The position numbers and the translations under genes were made by a program. From JBEKHT01 sp049516595 (GTDB taxonomy: Bacteria; Chloroflexota; Anaerolineae; Anaerolineales; RBG-16-64-43): a stretch of DNA of 64,000 nucleotides. The notes beneath the pieces are model-generated. The model was not told the origin of the DNA and ran no database searches. It worked only from the letters and a program-made list of their open reading frames with translations. Position 1 is the first letter of the stretch; every line of letters begins with the position of its first letter. The stretch spans positions 62,001 through 126,000 of the forward strand of contig JBEKSY010000007.1 in assembly GCA_049516595.1 (NCBI GenBank), read 5' to 3'. This document shows, one piece after another, positions 45,299 to 53,920 of this stretch.

Positions 45299-45655
45299 CC
45301 GTAGAGGCGGAAAATGCCGGGAATCTCAGCCCTGGTCCAGGGGAAACCCTCCTCTTGCCGCGGTCGGTTCAGTGCCAGTTGCCTTTGTCTTCCCCGTGGC
45401 AATGGCCCATGCTGCGACATCCTTCGGCTATTGGAGGGCTTCGTTTTCCGCTAATCCGCGCCGCAGTCCCGCACGGAATCCAGAGGGCCTGCGGCAGCAA
45501 CGAACCTTGGCCTCCAGGCTCCCCCCAGCGCCTGCCCCGCCGTCCCCTGGTTCCATCAAGCGCACAGCCAAAGCGCGCCCTTCTCGATTGACTCGCCGAT
45601 CTTCCGGTGCTACAAACCCCTCCACTCGCGCCTATTGCATGGGAGGGGGGACAGC
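45299..45655. other. Divergent intergenic region gyrA / acylase
   Basis: About 350 bp. It holds the gyrA promoter on the minus strand and the SD (GGAGGGGGG) of the acylase gene at the right end; no gene is supported inside it. Confidence 0.5.
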
Positions 45656-48178
45656 ATGGCCAATCGCGCCCTGCGCGGCCTCGTCTACGCCCTGATCGTC
45701 ATCGTCGTGCTCGCCATCCTCGCGAGCGCCCTGGGGATCTTCACGGCCCGGCGTTCCTTTCCCCAGACCACCGGCACCCTTAGGGTAGCGGGCCTGCATG
45801 GTCCGGTCGAGATTTATCGCGACGCGCAAGGCATTCCCCAGATCTATGCCCAGGACGAGCACGATCTCTTCTTCGCGCAAGGCTTCGTCCACGCCCAAGA
45901 CCGCTTCTGGCAAATGGACTTCTGGCGACACATCGGCAGTGGAACCCTTTCAGAGATGTTCGGGCAAAGTGAGCTCAAGACCGATCTCTTCCTGCGCACC
46001 CTCGGCTGGGCCCGGGTGAGTCAGGAGGAGATCGACCAGACCGACCCGGCCACCCTGGCCGTGCTCGAGGATTACGCGGACGGGGTGAATGCCTACCTGG
46101 CGGACCACAAGGGCAGCGCGCTCAGCCTGGAGTACGCCGTCCTGACGCTGCTCAACCCAGGCTACCAGCCCAAGCCCTGGGAACCCGTCAACACCTTGAC
46201 CTGGGCCAAGGTCATGGCCTGGGACCTGGGGGGTAACCTGGACAACGAGATCGAGCGGTCCATCCTCCTCAAGACGCTCGGTCCGGACATGACCAGCCAG
46301 ATCATGCCCAGCACGTACCCTTCCGATCACCCCCTGACCCTGCCGAACCCCCCCTTCGGTCCGGGGGGTCCAGCGCAGGCGGCCTCATCGGTTGCGGGGC
46401 TCCTGGCGGGCGATCCTCAGTTGTACTCGAGCCTGACCGAGCTCAGTTCCCAGATCGCCTCCTTGGATGCGCTCACCGGAGGGGGCGGGCGCGGCCTGGG
46501 GTCCAATGACTGGACCGTCAGTGGCTCGCATACGACCACAGGCATGCCGATCCTGGCCAATGATCCTCACCTGGCTATTCAGATGCCATCCATCTGGTAC
46601 CAGATCGGACTGCACTGTGCCCCCAAGAACGCCGCCTGTCCGATGGACGTCGTGGGGTTTTCATTCGCGGGCGCCCCGGGGGTCATCATCGGCCACAACG
46701 ACCAGATTGCCTGGGGTTTCACCAACGTCAATCCGGATGTGCAAGATCTTTACATCGAAAAGATCAACCCCGACAACCCCAACCAATATGAGGTCAACGG
46801 TCAATGGGTCGATATGACCCTGGTGAAAGAGACGACCCACGTGGCCGGCGGGAAGGACCAGCCGCTGACGGTGCGCTACACGCGCCATGGGCCCATCGTT
46901 TCCGACACCTACCAGCCCCTGCAGGGGTTTGGGAACACGGCCGGGATCCAGCTGCCCCCGCAATTCGCCCTGGCCCTGCGCTGGACGGCCCTGGAACCCA
47001 CCATGACCTGGCGCGCGATCCTCAAGCTGGACGCGGCGACGAATTTTCAGCAGTTCCGGGATGCGCTGCGCGACTTCGACGTGCCCTCCCAGAACATGGT
47101 CTATGCCGACCTCCAGGGGAATATCGGTTACCAGGTCCCGGGCCGCATCCCGATCCGGGCCCACGGGAACGGCCTGCTGCCGGTGCCCGGGTGGACCGAT
47201 GACTACGAGTGGACCGGCTACATTCCTTTCGACCAGCTGCCTTATTCCTACAACCCCCCGCAGGGCTTCATCGTCACCGCCAACAATGAGGTCGTCGGCA
47301 AAGACTATCCGTACCTCATCCAGCTCGAATGGGACAAAGGTTACCGGGCCGCACGCATCACCCAGCTGATCCAGGCCAAGGCGAAGCTCTCGCTGGACGA
47401 CATGAAGGCCATCCAGGCTGACGACTACGATGCCTCGGCGGCGGAGACCATTCCGTATCTGGCCGCGCTCTCCTGGCAGAAGCCCGAGGAGCAACAGGCC
47501 GTCCAGCTCCTGAGGGGCTGGGATTTCCAGGATCGAATGGATTCGACGCCGGCCGCGATCTACAACGCCTTCTGGAATGCTTTGCTCGCAGACACCTTCC
47601 GCGACCAGCTGCCCAAGGATTACTGGCCGGACGGGGACGACACCTACTTCTATGTCGTCGGCCAGCTCCTCTCCCAGCCAAATAGTCCCTGGTGGGATGA
47701 CCAGGCAACCCCGCAGGTCGAGGGGCGGGACGACATCTTGCGGCGCGCCCTGGATGACGGCCTGGCGGATCTCCACGCGCGGCTGGGTGCGAACATGGGC
47801 GCTTGGCAGTGGGGGAAGTTGCACACGGCCACCTTCCAGAACCAATCCCTGGGCGAATCCGGGGTCGGCCCGATTGAGGCGCTCTTCAATCGCGGCCCCT
47901 TCGCCGTCTCCGGCAGCGGCTCGGTGGTCAACGCCACGCTCTGGAAGGCCACGGAGGGATACCAGGTAACCCAACTTCCCTCGATGAGGATGCTGGTCGA
48001 CCTTTCCGACCTGGACAACTCCCTGACCGTGAACACCACGGGCCAATCCGGTCATGCCTACAATGCCCACTACATCGATCTGGCCAACTTGTGGCGCACG
48101 ATCCAGTACTACCCGATGCTGTGGAGCCGAGACCGCGTGATCCCCTCCAGCCCGCAGCAGCTCACCCTGACCCCGTAG
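45656..48178 (+). CDS. Penicillin acylase family N-terminal nucleophile hydrolase
   Basis: About 840 residues. The N-terminal membrane anchor/signal (about 7-33) is followed by the alpha-subunit region (VEIYRDAQGIPQIYA, FFAQGFVHAQDRFWQMD). The spacer ends at GLG-S283-NDW, where autocleavage would expose Ser283 as the nucleophile of the beta subunit. HTTTGMPILANDPHL and the oxyanion/catalytic Asn region follow. Substrates in this family range from penicillins to acyl-homoserine lactones and other N-acyl amides; none can be chosen here. ATG 45656 sits behind GGAGGGGGG; an upstream in-frame TTG at 45635 is less likely. A bidirectional terminator follows. Confidence 0.92.
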   Translation: MANRALRGLVYALIVIVVLAILASALGIFTARRSFPQTTGTLRVAGLHGPVEIYRDAQGIPQIYAQDEHDLFFAQGFVHAQDRFWQMDFWRHIGSGTLSEMFGQSELKTDLFLRTLGWARVSQEEIDQTDPATLAVLEDYADGVNAYLADHKGSALSLEYAVLTLLNPGYQPKPWEPVNTLTWAKVMAWDLGGNLDNEIERSILLKTLGPDMTSQIMPSTYPSDHPLTLPNPPFGPGGPAQAASSVAGLLAGDPQLYSSLTELSSQIASLDALTGGGGRGLGSNDWTVSGSHTTTGMPILANDPHLAIQMPSIWYQIGLHCAPKNAACPMDVVGFSFAGAPGVIIGHNDQIAWGFTNVNPDVQDLYIEKINPDNPNQYEVNGQWVDMTLVKETTHVAGGKDQPLTVRYTRHGPIVSDTYQPLQGFGNTAGIQLPPQFALALRWTALEPTMTWRAILKLDAATNFQQFRDALRDFDVPSQNMVYADLQGNIGYQVPGRIPIRAHGNGLLPVPGWTDDYEWTGYIPFDQLPYSYNPPQGFIVTANNEVVGKDYPYLIQLEWDKGYRAARITQLIQAKAKLSLDDMKAIQADDYDASAAETIPYLAALSWQKPEEQQAVQLLRGWDFQDRMDSTPAAIYNAFWNALLADTFRDQLPKDYWPDGDDTYFYVVGQLLSQPNSPWWDDQATPQVEGRDDILRRALDDGLADLHARLGANMGAWQWGKLHTATFQNQSLGESGVGPIEALFNRGPFAVSGSGSVVNATLWKATEGYQVTQLPSMRMLVDLSDLDNSLTVNTTGQSGHAYNAHYIDLANLWRTIQYYPMLWSRDRVIPSSPQQLTLTP

Positions 48179-48206
48179 GCAGCGGAGATTCTCGCAGCCA
48201 GGGGAA

Positions 48207-48239
48207 AAAATCGAAGGGCGCAATGCGCCCTTCGATTTT
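48207..48239. terminator. Bidirectional intrinsic terminator
   Basis: A 16-bp arm AAAATCGAAGGGCGCA and its perfect complement, separated by one base, form a long stem with A-rich left and T-rich right ends. It serves the acylase gene on + and the small gene on -. Confidence 0.9.
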
Positions 48240-48262
48240 GATTCCACGGCCCGTTCGGCTTC

Positions 48263-48460
48263 TTAGAAAGGAAGAAAGACCCGTTGGGTAACCACCAGGC
48301 AGAGGGCCCCCAGCACACAGACATCCAGGAACAAGAAGACCGCCAGGAGCAGGCTTTGCGCCGGGGTCAGTGGCGGGCGGAAGGGACGGCTCGTTTCCTC
48401 CGGAAGTTGTCCCTCTTCTGGCCCCCCAAATCCAGCGCGCTCGCGAAGGTCATCCAGCAT
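48263..48460 (-). CDS. Small single-pass membrane protein
   Basis: 65 residues: a charged, Pro-rich N-terminal half and one hydrophobic helix (about 33-58; SLLLAVFLFLDVCVLGALCLVV). ATG 48460 is preceded by GGAG at 7 nt, and the gene ends just before a bidirectional terminator, which supports it as real. Function unknown. Confidence 0.6.
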   Translation of the reverse strand: MLDDLRERAGFGGPEEGQLPEETSRPFRPPLTPAQSLLLAVFLFLDVCVLGALCLVVTQRVFLPF

Positions 48461-48573
48461 CGTTAGCTCCGATCCTGCTCCCGCTCAAGTCCTAGCCAGC
48501 CCCCCCGATACGGCGCGATGCAGGCCTCATGCCAGCCGGCATCCCTCACGCTGGCGGCTCGCTCGGCCCATTC

Positions 48574-49248
48574 TCACGGGGTGGCGCTGGGTGCGGCGGT
48601 GGGTGCGGTCGTGCCCACCACGATTTGCACCCAGAACGGGACCTTTCCGCTCAGCTCGGTTCCGAACGTGGTCCCCTGAGGGTCGCTGAGGAACCAGTCG
48701 CCCTTGTAGGATCCCGCCGTAGTGGGTGCGGTCATCTTAATGGAAATGCTGATCGTGGCCCCGGGGGCCGCCGGAGTGCTCAGCGCCTGGCTGGTATTGG
48801 CTCCCATCGACGAGCCGATGTAGAAGACGACCTTGTAGTCCGTCGTCCAGGTGCAAGTGCCAACATTCTTCAATTGCCAGGTCTTGTTGAATTTCTGCCC
48901 GGGATTCATCACCGTGCCATCCGGGACGGTCACGTCCTTCACAAAGGAGGCCAGCAGCGTGCACCCGCTGACCCCCTTGGGCGGCTGCGGAAGGGACGGG
49001 AGCGTGGGGGCCGCCGTGGCCGCGCTGGTTGGGGTAGCGCTGGGAACCGGAGTATCCGTCGGCGCGGAGGAGGTCGGCGATGGGGTGCTCGTGGGGGTCG
49101 GCGCGTTGAGCGTCTCAAAGAAAGCCGTGGCCAGCTGGTCGGAGGACTGGGTGAGGGTGGGAGTCGGTGCGGCCGTAGCCGCCGGACCGCAGGCACAAAG
49201 CGCCAGGGCGAGCAGCGGCCCCGCTCCCAGCAGGAACTTCCGACGCAT
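48574..49248 (-). CDS. Nbr1-type Ig-domain lipoprotein
   Basis: 224 residues. The signal peptide ends in a Cys-containing lipobox (C18 or C20), followed by a Thr/Pro/Ser-rich linker (about 25-95). A single Nbr1-central-domain-like Ig fold comes last: FVKDVTVPDGTVMNPGQKF, then KTWQLKNVGTCTWT and the VVFYIG strand. An AGGAGG SD lies 5 nt before ATG 49248; the frame is open further upstream but without a signal peptide. Such domains are frequent in secreted Chloroflexota proteins and probably bind surface partners. A paralogue lies next to it on the same strand. Confidence 0.82.
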   Translation of the reverse strand: MRRKFLLGAGPLLALALCACGPAATAAPTPTLTQSSDQLATAFFETLNAPTPTSTPSPTSSAPTDTPVPSATPTSAATAAPTLPSLPQPPKGVSGCTLLASFVKDVTVPDGTVMNPGQKFNKTWQLKNVGTCTWTTDYKVVFYIGSSMGANTSQALSTPAAPGATISISIKMTAPTTAGSYKGDWFLSDPQGTTFGTELSGKVPFWVQIVVGTTAPTAAPSATP

Positions 49249-49388
49249 AGGTCCTCCTGACGGGCCCCGTGCCGGGCATCCTGGGACGGCGACGCCCTGG
49301 ATCATCCTGGAGCACCCTGCACGAAGCCGATTCATTGGCCTTTCGACGGTTCGAGCCGTCCGCCAGCATTTCATTGCGGACCGCCGGG

Positions 49389-49394
49389 ATTATA
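49389..49394 (-). promoter_or_regulatory. -10 box of the Nbr1 lipoprotein gene
   Basis: TATAAT on the minus strand gives a leader of about 135 nt that contains a GACGG-TTCGAG-CCGTC hairpin (49345-49360). Confidence 0.5.
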
Positions 49395-49477
49395 CCAACC
49401 TTGGCGTTTTCCCATTCGCGGCCTCGCAGGGGACCCCGCCTTGGGAGCTCGCCGGCGTGAGGCGGTCCGATCGAAGC

Positions 49478-50656
49478 CTAAGGAGTATAGGTGACCACCA
49501 GTTTCGGGGTAGGCCGCAGGGTATCCGCGGTGCTGTTTCCGTTGCTCGCGGTATCGCTGAATTGCAGGCGGATCTGTAACTTTCCCGAAGCCAGATGCGA
49601 CTGCACCGCCGCCACCCCGGCCGAGCCCCCGTCCTGAAGAGAGGCATTGGCCAGATCGGCCTCGGAACAGAATCTCCACAAGGCGCCCGTGGCCCCGCCG
49701 CTGAAGAAGTCACTCGCCTCCAGAGCGCCATAGTCCTGGACGTAAGCCCGCAGGCAGCCGAGGCTGAAGGGATTGCCGAGAACATCATGATCGTTCAGGT
49801 CCAGCTTCACGGCCGTGATCGACGAGCCGGAAGGAATGGCGGAGAGATCGAAGGTCACGAACCCTTGATAGCTGCGATTCGACTCATCGTCGCCGGCGTT
49901 GGGGTAGGCGTAGACCGTGCCGGGGGGCGAAAAGATTCCTCCCGTTCCCGAGGCCGCGGCAAGAGTGGTCGTCAAGGGAATCGCAAAGACCAGGGAGGGC
50001 AGCGGGAATACCGGGTGCAAGGCCAGGAGGGTCGCGGTCGGTGTCGGTCCCACGGTGATCTTCACCCAGAAGAAGCCCGTTCCGCCCGAGCCAATCCCAA
50101 ACAATACCCCGCCGCTGTTGCGCAACTTCCAGTTTCCCTGGTAGGACCCGTTGCTGCCGGGTGCCGCCAGATTCGCCGAGACATCCACGGTCGTGCCCGC
50201 TGGAACGTCCGAGGCCAACCCAATCACTGCGGGCGCGTTCATCTGATCCCCGCTGAAGAAGACCAAGGCGTAACTGCTGGTCCAGGTGCAGGAGCCGGCA
50301 TTCTTCAACCGCCACGTCTTTGTGAAAGAGGCGCCGGGGCCCAAGAGGGTCCCATCCGGAATGGTCACGTCCGAGACAAACTGAGCCATGTCGGTGCAGC
50401 CTGTGGTGGGCACGGGGCTGGGCGGGGCGGAGGTCACGGTCGGTTGCAGAGTGGGGGGCGGAGGAGTATCCGTGGCCGGCGGCGGAAGCGGGGTGGGCTG
50501 GGATGCTTGTTGCGTCTCGAGCAACGCGGCGACCGTCGCACCCGCCGCCTGCTCGGGCGGGATCGTGGGAACTCCCGGGGTACCCAGGGGCAGATTGCAG
50601 GCCGAGAGGACCAAGGATAGAAGGACTGCGGCGATGGCAGATAAAGGACGATGCAT
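49478..50656 (-). CDS. Nbr1-type Ig-domain lipoprotein with C-terminal beta-sandwich
   Basis: 392 residues. Lipobox LVLSAC with Cys20, a Pro/Thr linker (about 45-85), an Nbr1-like Ig domain (about 86-205: TIPDGTLLGPGASF, KTWRLKNAGSCTWTSSY), then a DNRLRE/carbohydrate-binding-like beta-sandwich (about 235-392: SYQGFVTFDLSAIPSGSSITAVKLDL...PKLVVTY). AAGGAG lies 7 nt before ATG 50656. It is a surface-tethered adhesin or binding protein by domain content. It is related to the neighbour at 48574 in the Ig domain only. Confidence 0.82.
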   Translation of the reverse strand: MHRPLSAIAAVLLSLVLSACNLPLGTPGVPTIPPEQAAGATVAALLETQQASQPTPLPPPATDTPPPPTLQPTVTSAPPSPVPTTGCTDMAQFVSDVTIPDGTLLGPGASFTKTWRLKNAGSCTWTSSYALVFFSGDQMNAPAVIGLASDVPAGTTVDVSANLAAPGSNGSYQGNWKLRNSGGVLFGIGSGGTGFFWVKITVGPTPTATLLALHPVFPLPSLVFAIPLTTTLAAASGTGGIFSPPGTVYAYPNAGDDESNRSYQGFVTFDLSAIPSGSSITAVKLDLNDHDVLGNPFSLGCLRAYVQDYGALEASDFFSGGATGALWRFCSEADLANASLQDGGSAGVAAVQSHLASGKLQIRLQFSDTASNGNSTADTLRPTPKLVVTYTP

Positions 50657-50716
50657 CGCAGGCTCCTTGCCAGGGGCGGCCCCGAGCGGACTTTCCTCAG
50701 GGTTAGGTCGCGCTGG

Positions 50717-50722
50717 ATTATA
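50717..50722 (-). promoter_or_regulatory. -10 box of the Nbr1/beta-sandwich lipoprotein gene
   Basis: TATAAT on the minus strand, about 60 nt before the ATG; it is divergent from the next promoter. Confidence 0.55.
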
Positions 50723-50795
50723 CCTGCAAGGTCCGCGCTCTGGCCCGCGTTCCCCGTCCCGGGCCGCGCCCGGCTCGCGCGGACCTTCGTGCGTG

Positions 50796-50801
50796 TATAA
50801 T
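50796..50801 (+). promoter_or_regulatory. -10 box of the coiled-coil gene
   Basis: TATAAT on the + strand, 33 nt before ATG 50835, with AAGGAG between them. Confidence 0.6.
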
Positions 50802-50834
50802 CGCCTCAGGTTCTAAGGAGAAACAGGGAAAGCC

Positions 50835-51998
50835 ATGCCCGCCGAAGATGTGACCCGCCAGGTTCAATGGTTGGACGAAGAGCGCCGCAAGGAGAAGGCG
50901 GATCGCGCCCGGCTGGAAGAGAAACTGGCGGGCGTGGAGGCCCAGTTCGCGGCCCAGGCCAAGCTGCTTCAGGAGTTGAGCAATCAGGTCGCCAAGGCCG
51001 GCGGCAAGATCAAGCCCGGACAAATGGAGGAGCTCCTAGCGCGCCACCGCCAGGAAACGTCTCGCGCCGTCGAGGCCATCGAGAAGCGCCGCCTCGAAGC
51101 CGAGGAGCAGGCCAACCGGGCGCGGGCGGCGGAGCGCGAGGGCCTGGACAAGGGCCTGGCCGATATCTATCGGCAGCTGAGCCCAGTGGCGGAGATCCAG
51201 AAGGCCCTCGAGCTGCGGCGGGAGGAGGCCGGGAGACTCTCGGCGGCGGTTCAAGATATGCAAAAGGCCGTCGAGCGCGCGGAACGCCACGAGGAGGACC
51301 GTTCCCGGACGATCGCGGCCATGGAGGAGGCTCGCCGGCAGGACGTTCGCCGCATGGGGGAGATCCTAGGCGAAAGCCAAGCCCTGCGGCAGAAGAACAG
51401 CGAGGGTGATGCCCGCCTCGAAGCTCTCGAGTCGGCTTCCCGCCGAAGCGAGGCCAGGCTCACGGAACTCGCGGCCGCCGACCTGGAGCGGCGCAGTTCC
51501 CTCGCCATCTGGCAGGAGCAGCAGAGCGCGACCTTCTCCGAGCGGGATCGGCAATGGCGAGAATGGGAAAAGGTCCTCTCGGCTGCGGCGGCGCAGATGA
51601 AAGAACTCGCCGAGCGCAGGGATGCCTACGCCGAGACCCACCGCCTCATGCGCCAGGCCCTCGAGGATCTTCGCGCTCAAAGGGAGCGCATGGACCAGCG
51701 CCTGCACGAAATCGAGGAGATCGTCCGTCTCAACTCCGATCGTGTCCATCAGGAGTGGTCCACATTTCTCGCCGACGATCAGAAACGCTGGACGGCCCAG
51801 GACCTTACGCGCCGGGACGAGTGGCAGGAACACGACCGCCAGAACAAGAAGATCATCGAACAACTCAGTCAATTGGACGAGCAAGTGACGGAATCGCTGG
51901 AGCTCCCGCGCGCGCTCCAGGAGAGCGATCGCGCCCGCCTGGAGGCCATGGCCAACCTCCTGCGCGAATGGCTCGCCCGCGTTGAGCAGCCGCTTTAG
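50835..51998 (+). CDS. Long coiled-coil protein
   Basis: 387 residues, almost wholly charged helix (Glu/Arg/Ala/Gln-rich heptads) from about residue 5 to the end, without membrane segments or signal. No catalytic motif is visible. It resembles SMC-like or tropomyosin-like coiled coils only in composition. AAGGAG and a purine-rich stretch precede ATG 50835. It ends 23 bp before selB on the same strand and may be co-transcribed, although no functional link is known. Confidence 0.75.
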   Translation: MPAEDVTRQVQWLDEERRKEKADRARLEEKLAGVEAQFAAQAKLLQELSNQVAKAGGKIKPGQMEELLARHRQETSRAVEAIEKRRLEAEEQANRARAAEREGLDKGLADIYRQLSPVAEIQKALELRREEAGRLSAAVQDMQKAVERAERHEEDRSRTIAAMEEARRQDVRRMGEILGESQALRQKNSEGDARLEALESASRRSEARLTELAAADLERRSSLAIWQEQQSATFSERDRQWREWEKVLSAAAAQMKELAERRDAYAETHRLMRQALEDLRAQRERMDQRLHEIEEIVRLNSDRVHQEWSTFLADDQKRWTAQDLTRRDEWQEHDRQNKKIIEQLSQLDEQVTESLELPRALQESDRARLEAMANLLREWLARVEQPL

Positions 51999-52021
51999 CC
52001 ATTCCTCCCGAGTGCCCCGCG

Positions 52022-53902
52022 ATGCGTGTGATCGCCACCGCCGGCCACGTCGATCACGGGAAATCCGCGCTGGTTGAAGCCCTCACCGGAACTCATCCCG
52101 ATCGTCTGATCGAAGAAAAAGAACGTGAGATGACCATCGATCTCGGGTTCGCCTACTTCCAGCTGCCCGGGGGCGAACCGGTGGCGATCGTCGACGTGCC
52201 GGGTCACCGCGATTTCATCGAGAACATGCTCGCCGGGGTCGGCGGAGTGGACGCGGCTCTCGTGGTGGTCGCCGCCGATGAGGGCGTGATGCCGCAGACC
52301 CGAGAGCACCTGGCCATCCTCGACTTGCTGGGGATCCATTCCGGCGTGGTCGCTCTCACCAAAGCGGACCTGGCCCAAGACAGCGAGTGGCTGGACTTGG
52401 TGCGGGGGGAGGTGGAGCGGCTGCTCGCTCTGACCGGGCTTGCCCAATCGCCGATCCTGCCCGTTTCTGCGCGCACGCGCCAAGGCCTCACGAATCTGAC
52501 CCAGGCCCTCTCCCAGGTGCTCGCCAGCCAGCCGCGACGGGCAGACCTGGGGCGTCCCCGTCTGCCCGTCGACCGTGCTTTCACCCTCTCAGGGTTTGGC
52601 ACCGTGGTCACGGGAACCCTGCTCGATGGAGCCTTCCAGGTCGGCGAGGAGGTCGAGGTGCTCCCCGAAGGGAGGCGGGCTCGCGTTCGGGGACTCGAGT
52701 CGCATCATCAGAAGATCGAAAGGGCAGTTCCGGGAAGCCGCGTGGCCATCAACCTCACAGGAGTGGAGGTTGAGCAGGTGCGCCGCGGCCATCTGATCGC
52801 GCATCCAGGCGACTACCAGCCCACCCAGAGGCTGGATCTCCTGGTCCGCCAGCTCCCTGAGGCCGGCCTGCCCCTCGAGCACAACCAGCGGGTCAAGTTT
52901 TTCCTAGGAACGAGCGAAGTCCTCGCCCGGGCAAGGATCCTTGGAAAGGAGCAGGTTGGACCCGGGGAAGAGGGATGGGTCCAGCTCGAGCTCAGCCGAC
53001 CGGCGGTCGCTGCTCGCGGGGACCACTTCATCCTGCGTCGGCCCTCCCCGGGGATGACGCTGGGCGGCGGGACGGTGGTGGAGCCGCATTCACCCCGCCG
53101 CTATCGGCGCTCCGATCCGTCCGTTCGGGATCGGCTCGAGGCGCTTGGCCGCGGCAATCCGGCCGACCTCCTTTGGCAATCCGCCCTGGCCCTTGGAATT
53201 ACCAGCGCCTCCGAACTGGTCGAGCGGGCGCGCCTGGATGAGAGCCAGGCCCGCCCCGCTCTGGACGAGTTGCTTGCGGAAGGGAGGCTGGTCGCTCTGG
53301 GGGGATCCCTCATCGCCCGGCCACGCTGGGCGGCGCTCATGCAGGACTTGGTCCGCCTTCTTTCCGAATACCACCAAGCCCATCCCCTGCGCTCCGGGAT
53401 GCCCCGCGAGGAAGCGAGAAGCCGACTCGGCCTAGGGCAGAAATCACTGGCTCCCGTCCTGGCCCAGGCCGCCCTGGAGAGACGCATTCTGGAGGGCCCT
53501 CGGGGAATCCGGCTTCCCGACTTCCAGGTGCACTTCAGCCCTCCGCAACAGGAGGGGATCGAGGCATGCCTCGCCCAATTCTCCCGAGAACCATTCAATT
53601 CCCCTTCTGTGAAAGCCTGCCAGGAGGCATTGGGCGAGGAGGTGTTCGCCGCACTGCTGGAGCAGGACAGGCTGCGGCAGGTGTCCCCCGAGGTGGTTTT
53701 CCTGCGGGAAACCGACGAGAAAATGGAGGCGGAGATTCGCCAGATGCTAAGAGAAAAGGGCACGACCACCGTGGCCGAAGTGCGTGATCACTTTGGCACC
53801 TCACGCAAGTATGCCCTGGCTTATCTCGAGCACCTGGATGCCATCGGGATCACGGTGCGGGTCGGGGATGAGCGCCGCCTGCGGAACCCTTCCGCACCCT
53901 AG
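52022..53902 (+). CDS. selB: Selenocysteine-specific elongation factor SelB
   Basis: 626 residues, the usual length. The GTPase domain has G1 AGHVDHGKS (about 7-15), EKEREMTIDLGFAYF, G3 DVPGHRDF and G4 TKAD, followed by EF-Tu-like domains II/III and a C-terminal array of winged helices (from about 380) that binds the SECIS hairpin. It brings Sec-tRNA to in-frame UGA codons. It implies that the organism makes selenoproteins. selA, selC and selD are not in the window. Confidence 0.93.
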   Translation: MRVIATAGHVDHGKSALVEALTGTHPDRLIEEKEREMTIDLGFAYFQLPGGEPVAIVDVPGHRDFIENMLAGVGGVDAALVVVAADEGVMPQTREHLAILDLLGIHSGVVALTKADLAQDSEWLDLVRGEVERLLALTGLAQSPILPVSARTRQGLTNLTQALSQVLASQPRRADLGRPRLPVDRAFTLSGFGTVVTGTLLDGAFQVGEEVEVLPEGRRARVRGLESHHQKIERAVPGSRVAINLTGVEVEQVRRGHLIAHPGDYQPTQRLDLLVRQLPEAGLPLEHNQRVKFFLGTSEVLARARILGKEQVGPGEEGWVQLELSRPAVAARGDHFILRRPSPGMTLGGGTVVEPHSPRRYRRSDPSVRDRLEALGRGNPADLLWQSALALGITSASELVERARLDESQARPALDELLAEGRLVALGGSLIARPRWAALMQDLVRLLSEYHQAHPLRSGMPREEARSRLGLGQKSLAPVLAQAALERRILEGPRGIRLPDFQVHFSPPQQEGIEACLAQFSREPFNSPSVKACQEALGEEVFAALLEQDRLRQVSPEVVFLRETDEKMEAEIRQMLREKGTTTVAEVRDHFGTSRKYALAYLEHLDAIGITVRVGDERRLRNPSAP

Positions 53903-53920
53903 CCGCAGGGGATCCGAACT

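Noticed and set aside
44613..45695. A 360-codon + strand frame over gyrA
   Set aside because: Antisense to clear gyrA motifs, with no motif of its own.
46661..48247. A 528-codon minus-strand frame over the acylase gene
   Set aside because: Antisense shadow caused by high GC; the + strand carries the penicillin acylase motifs.
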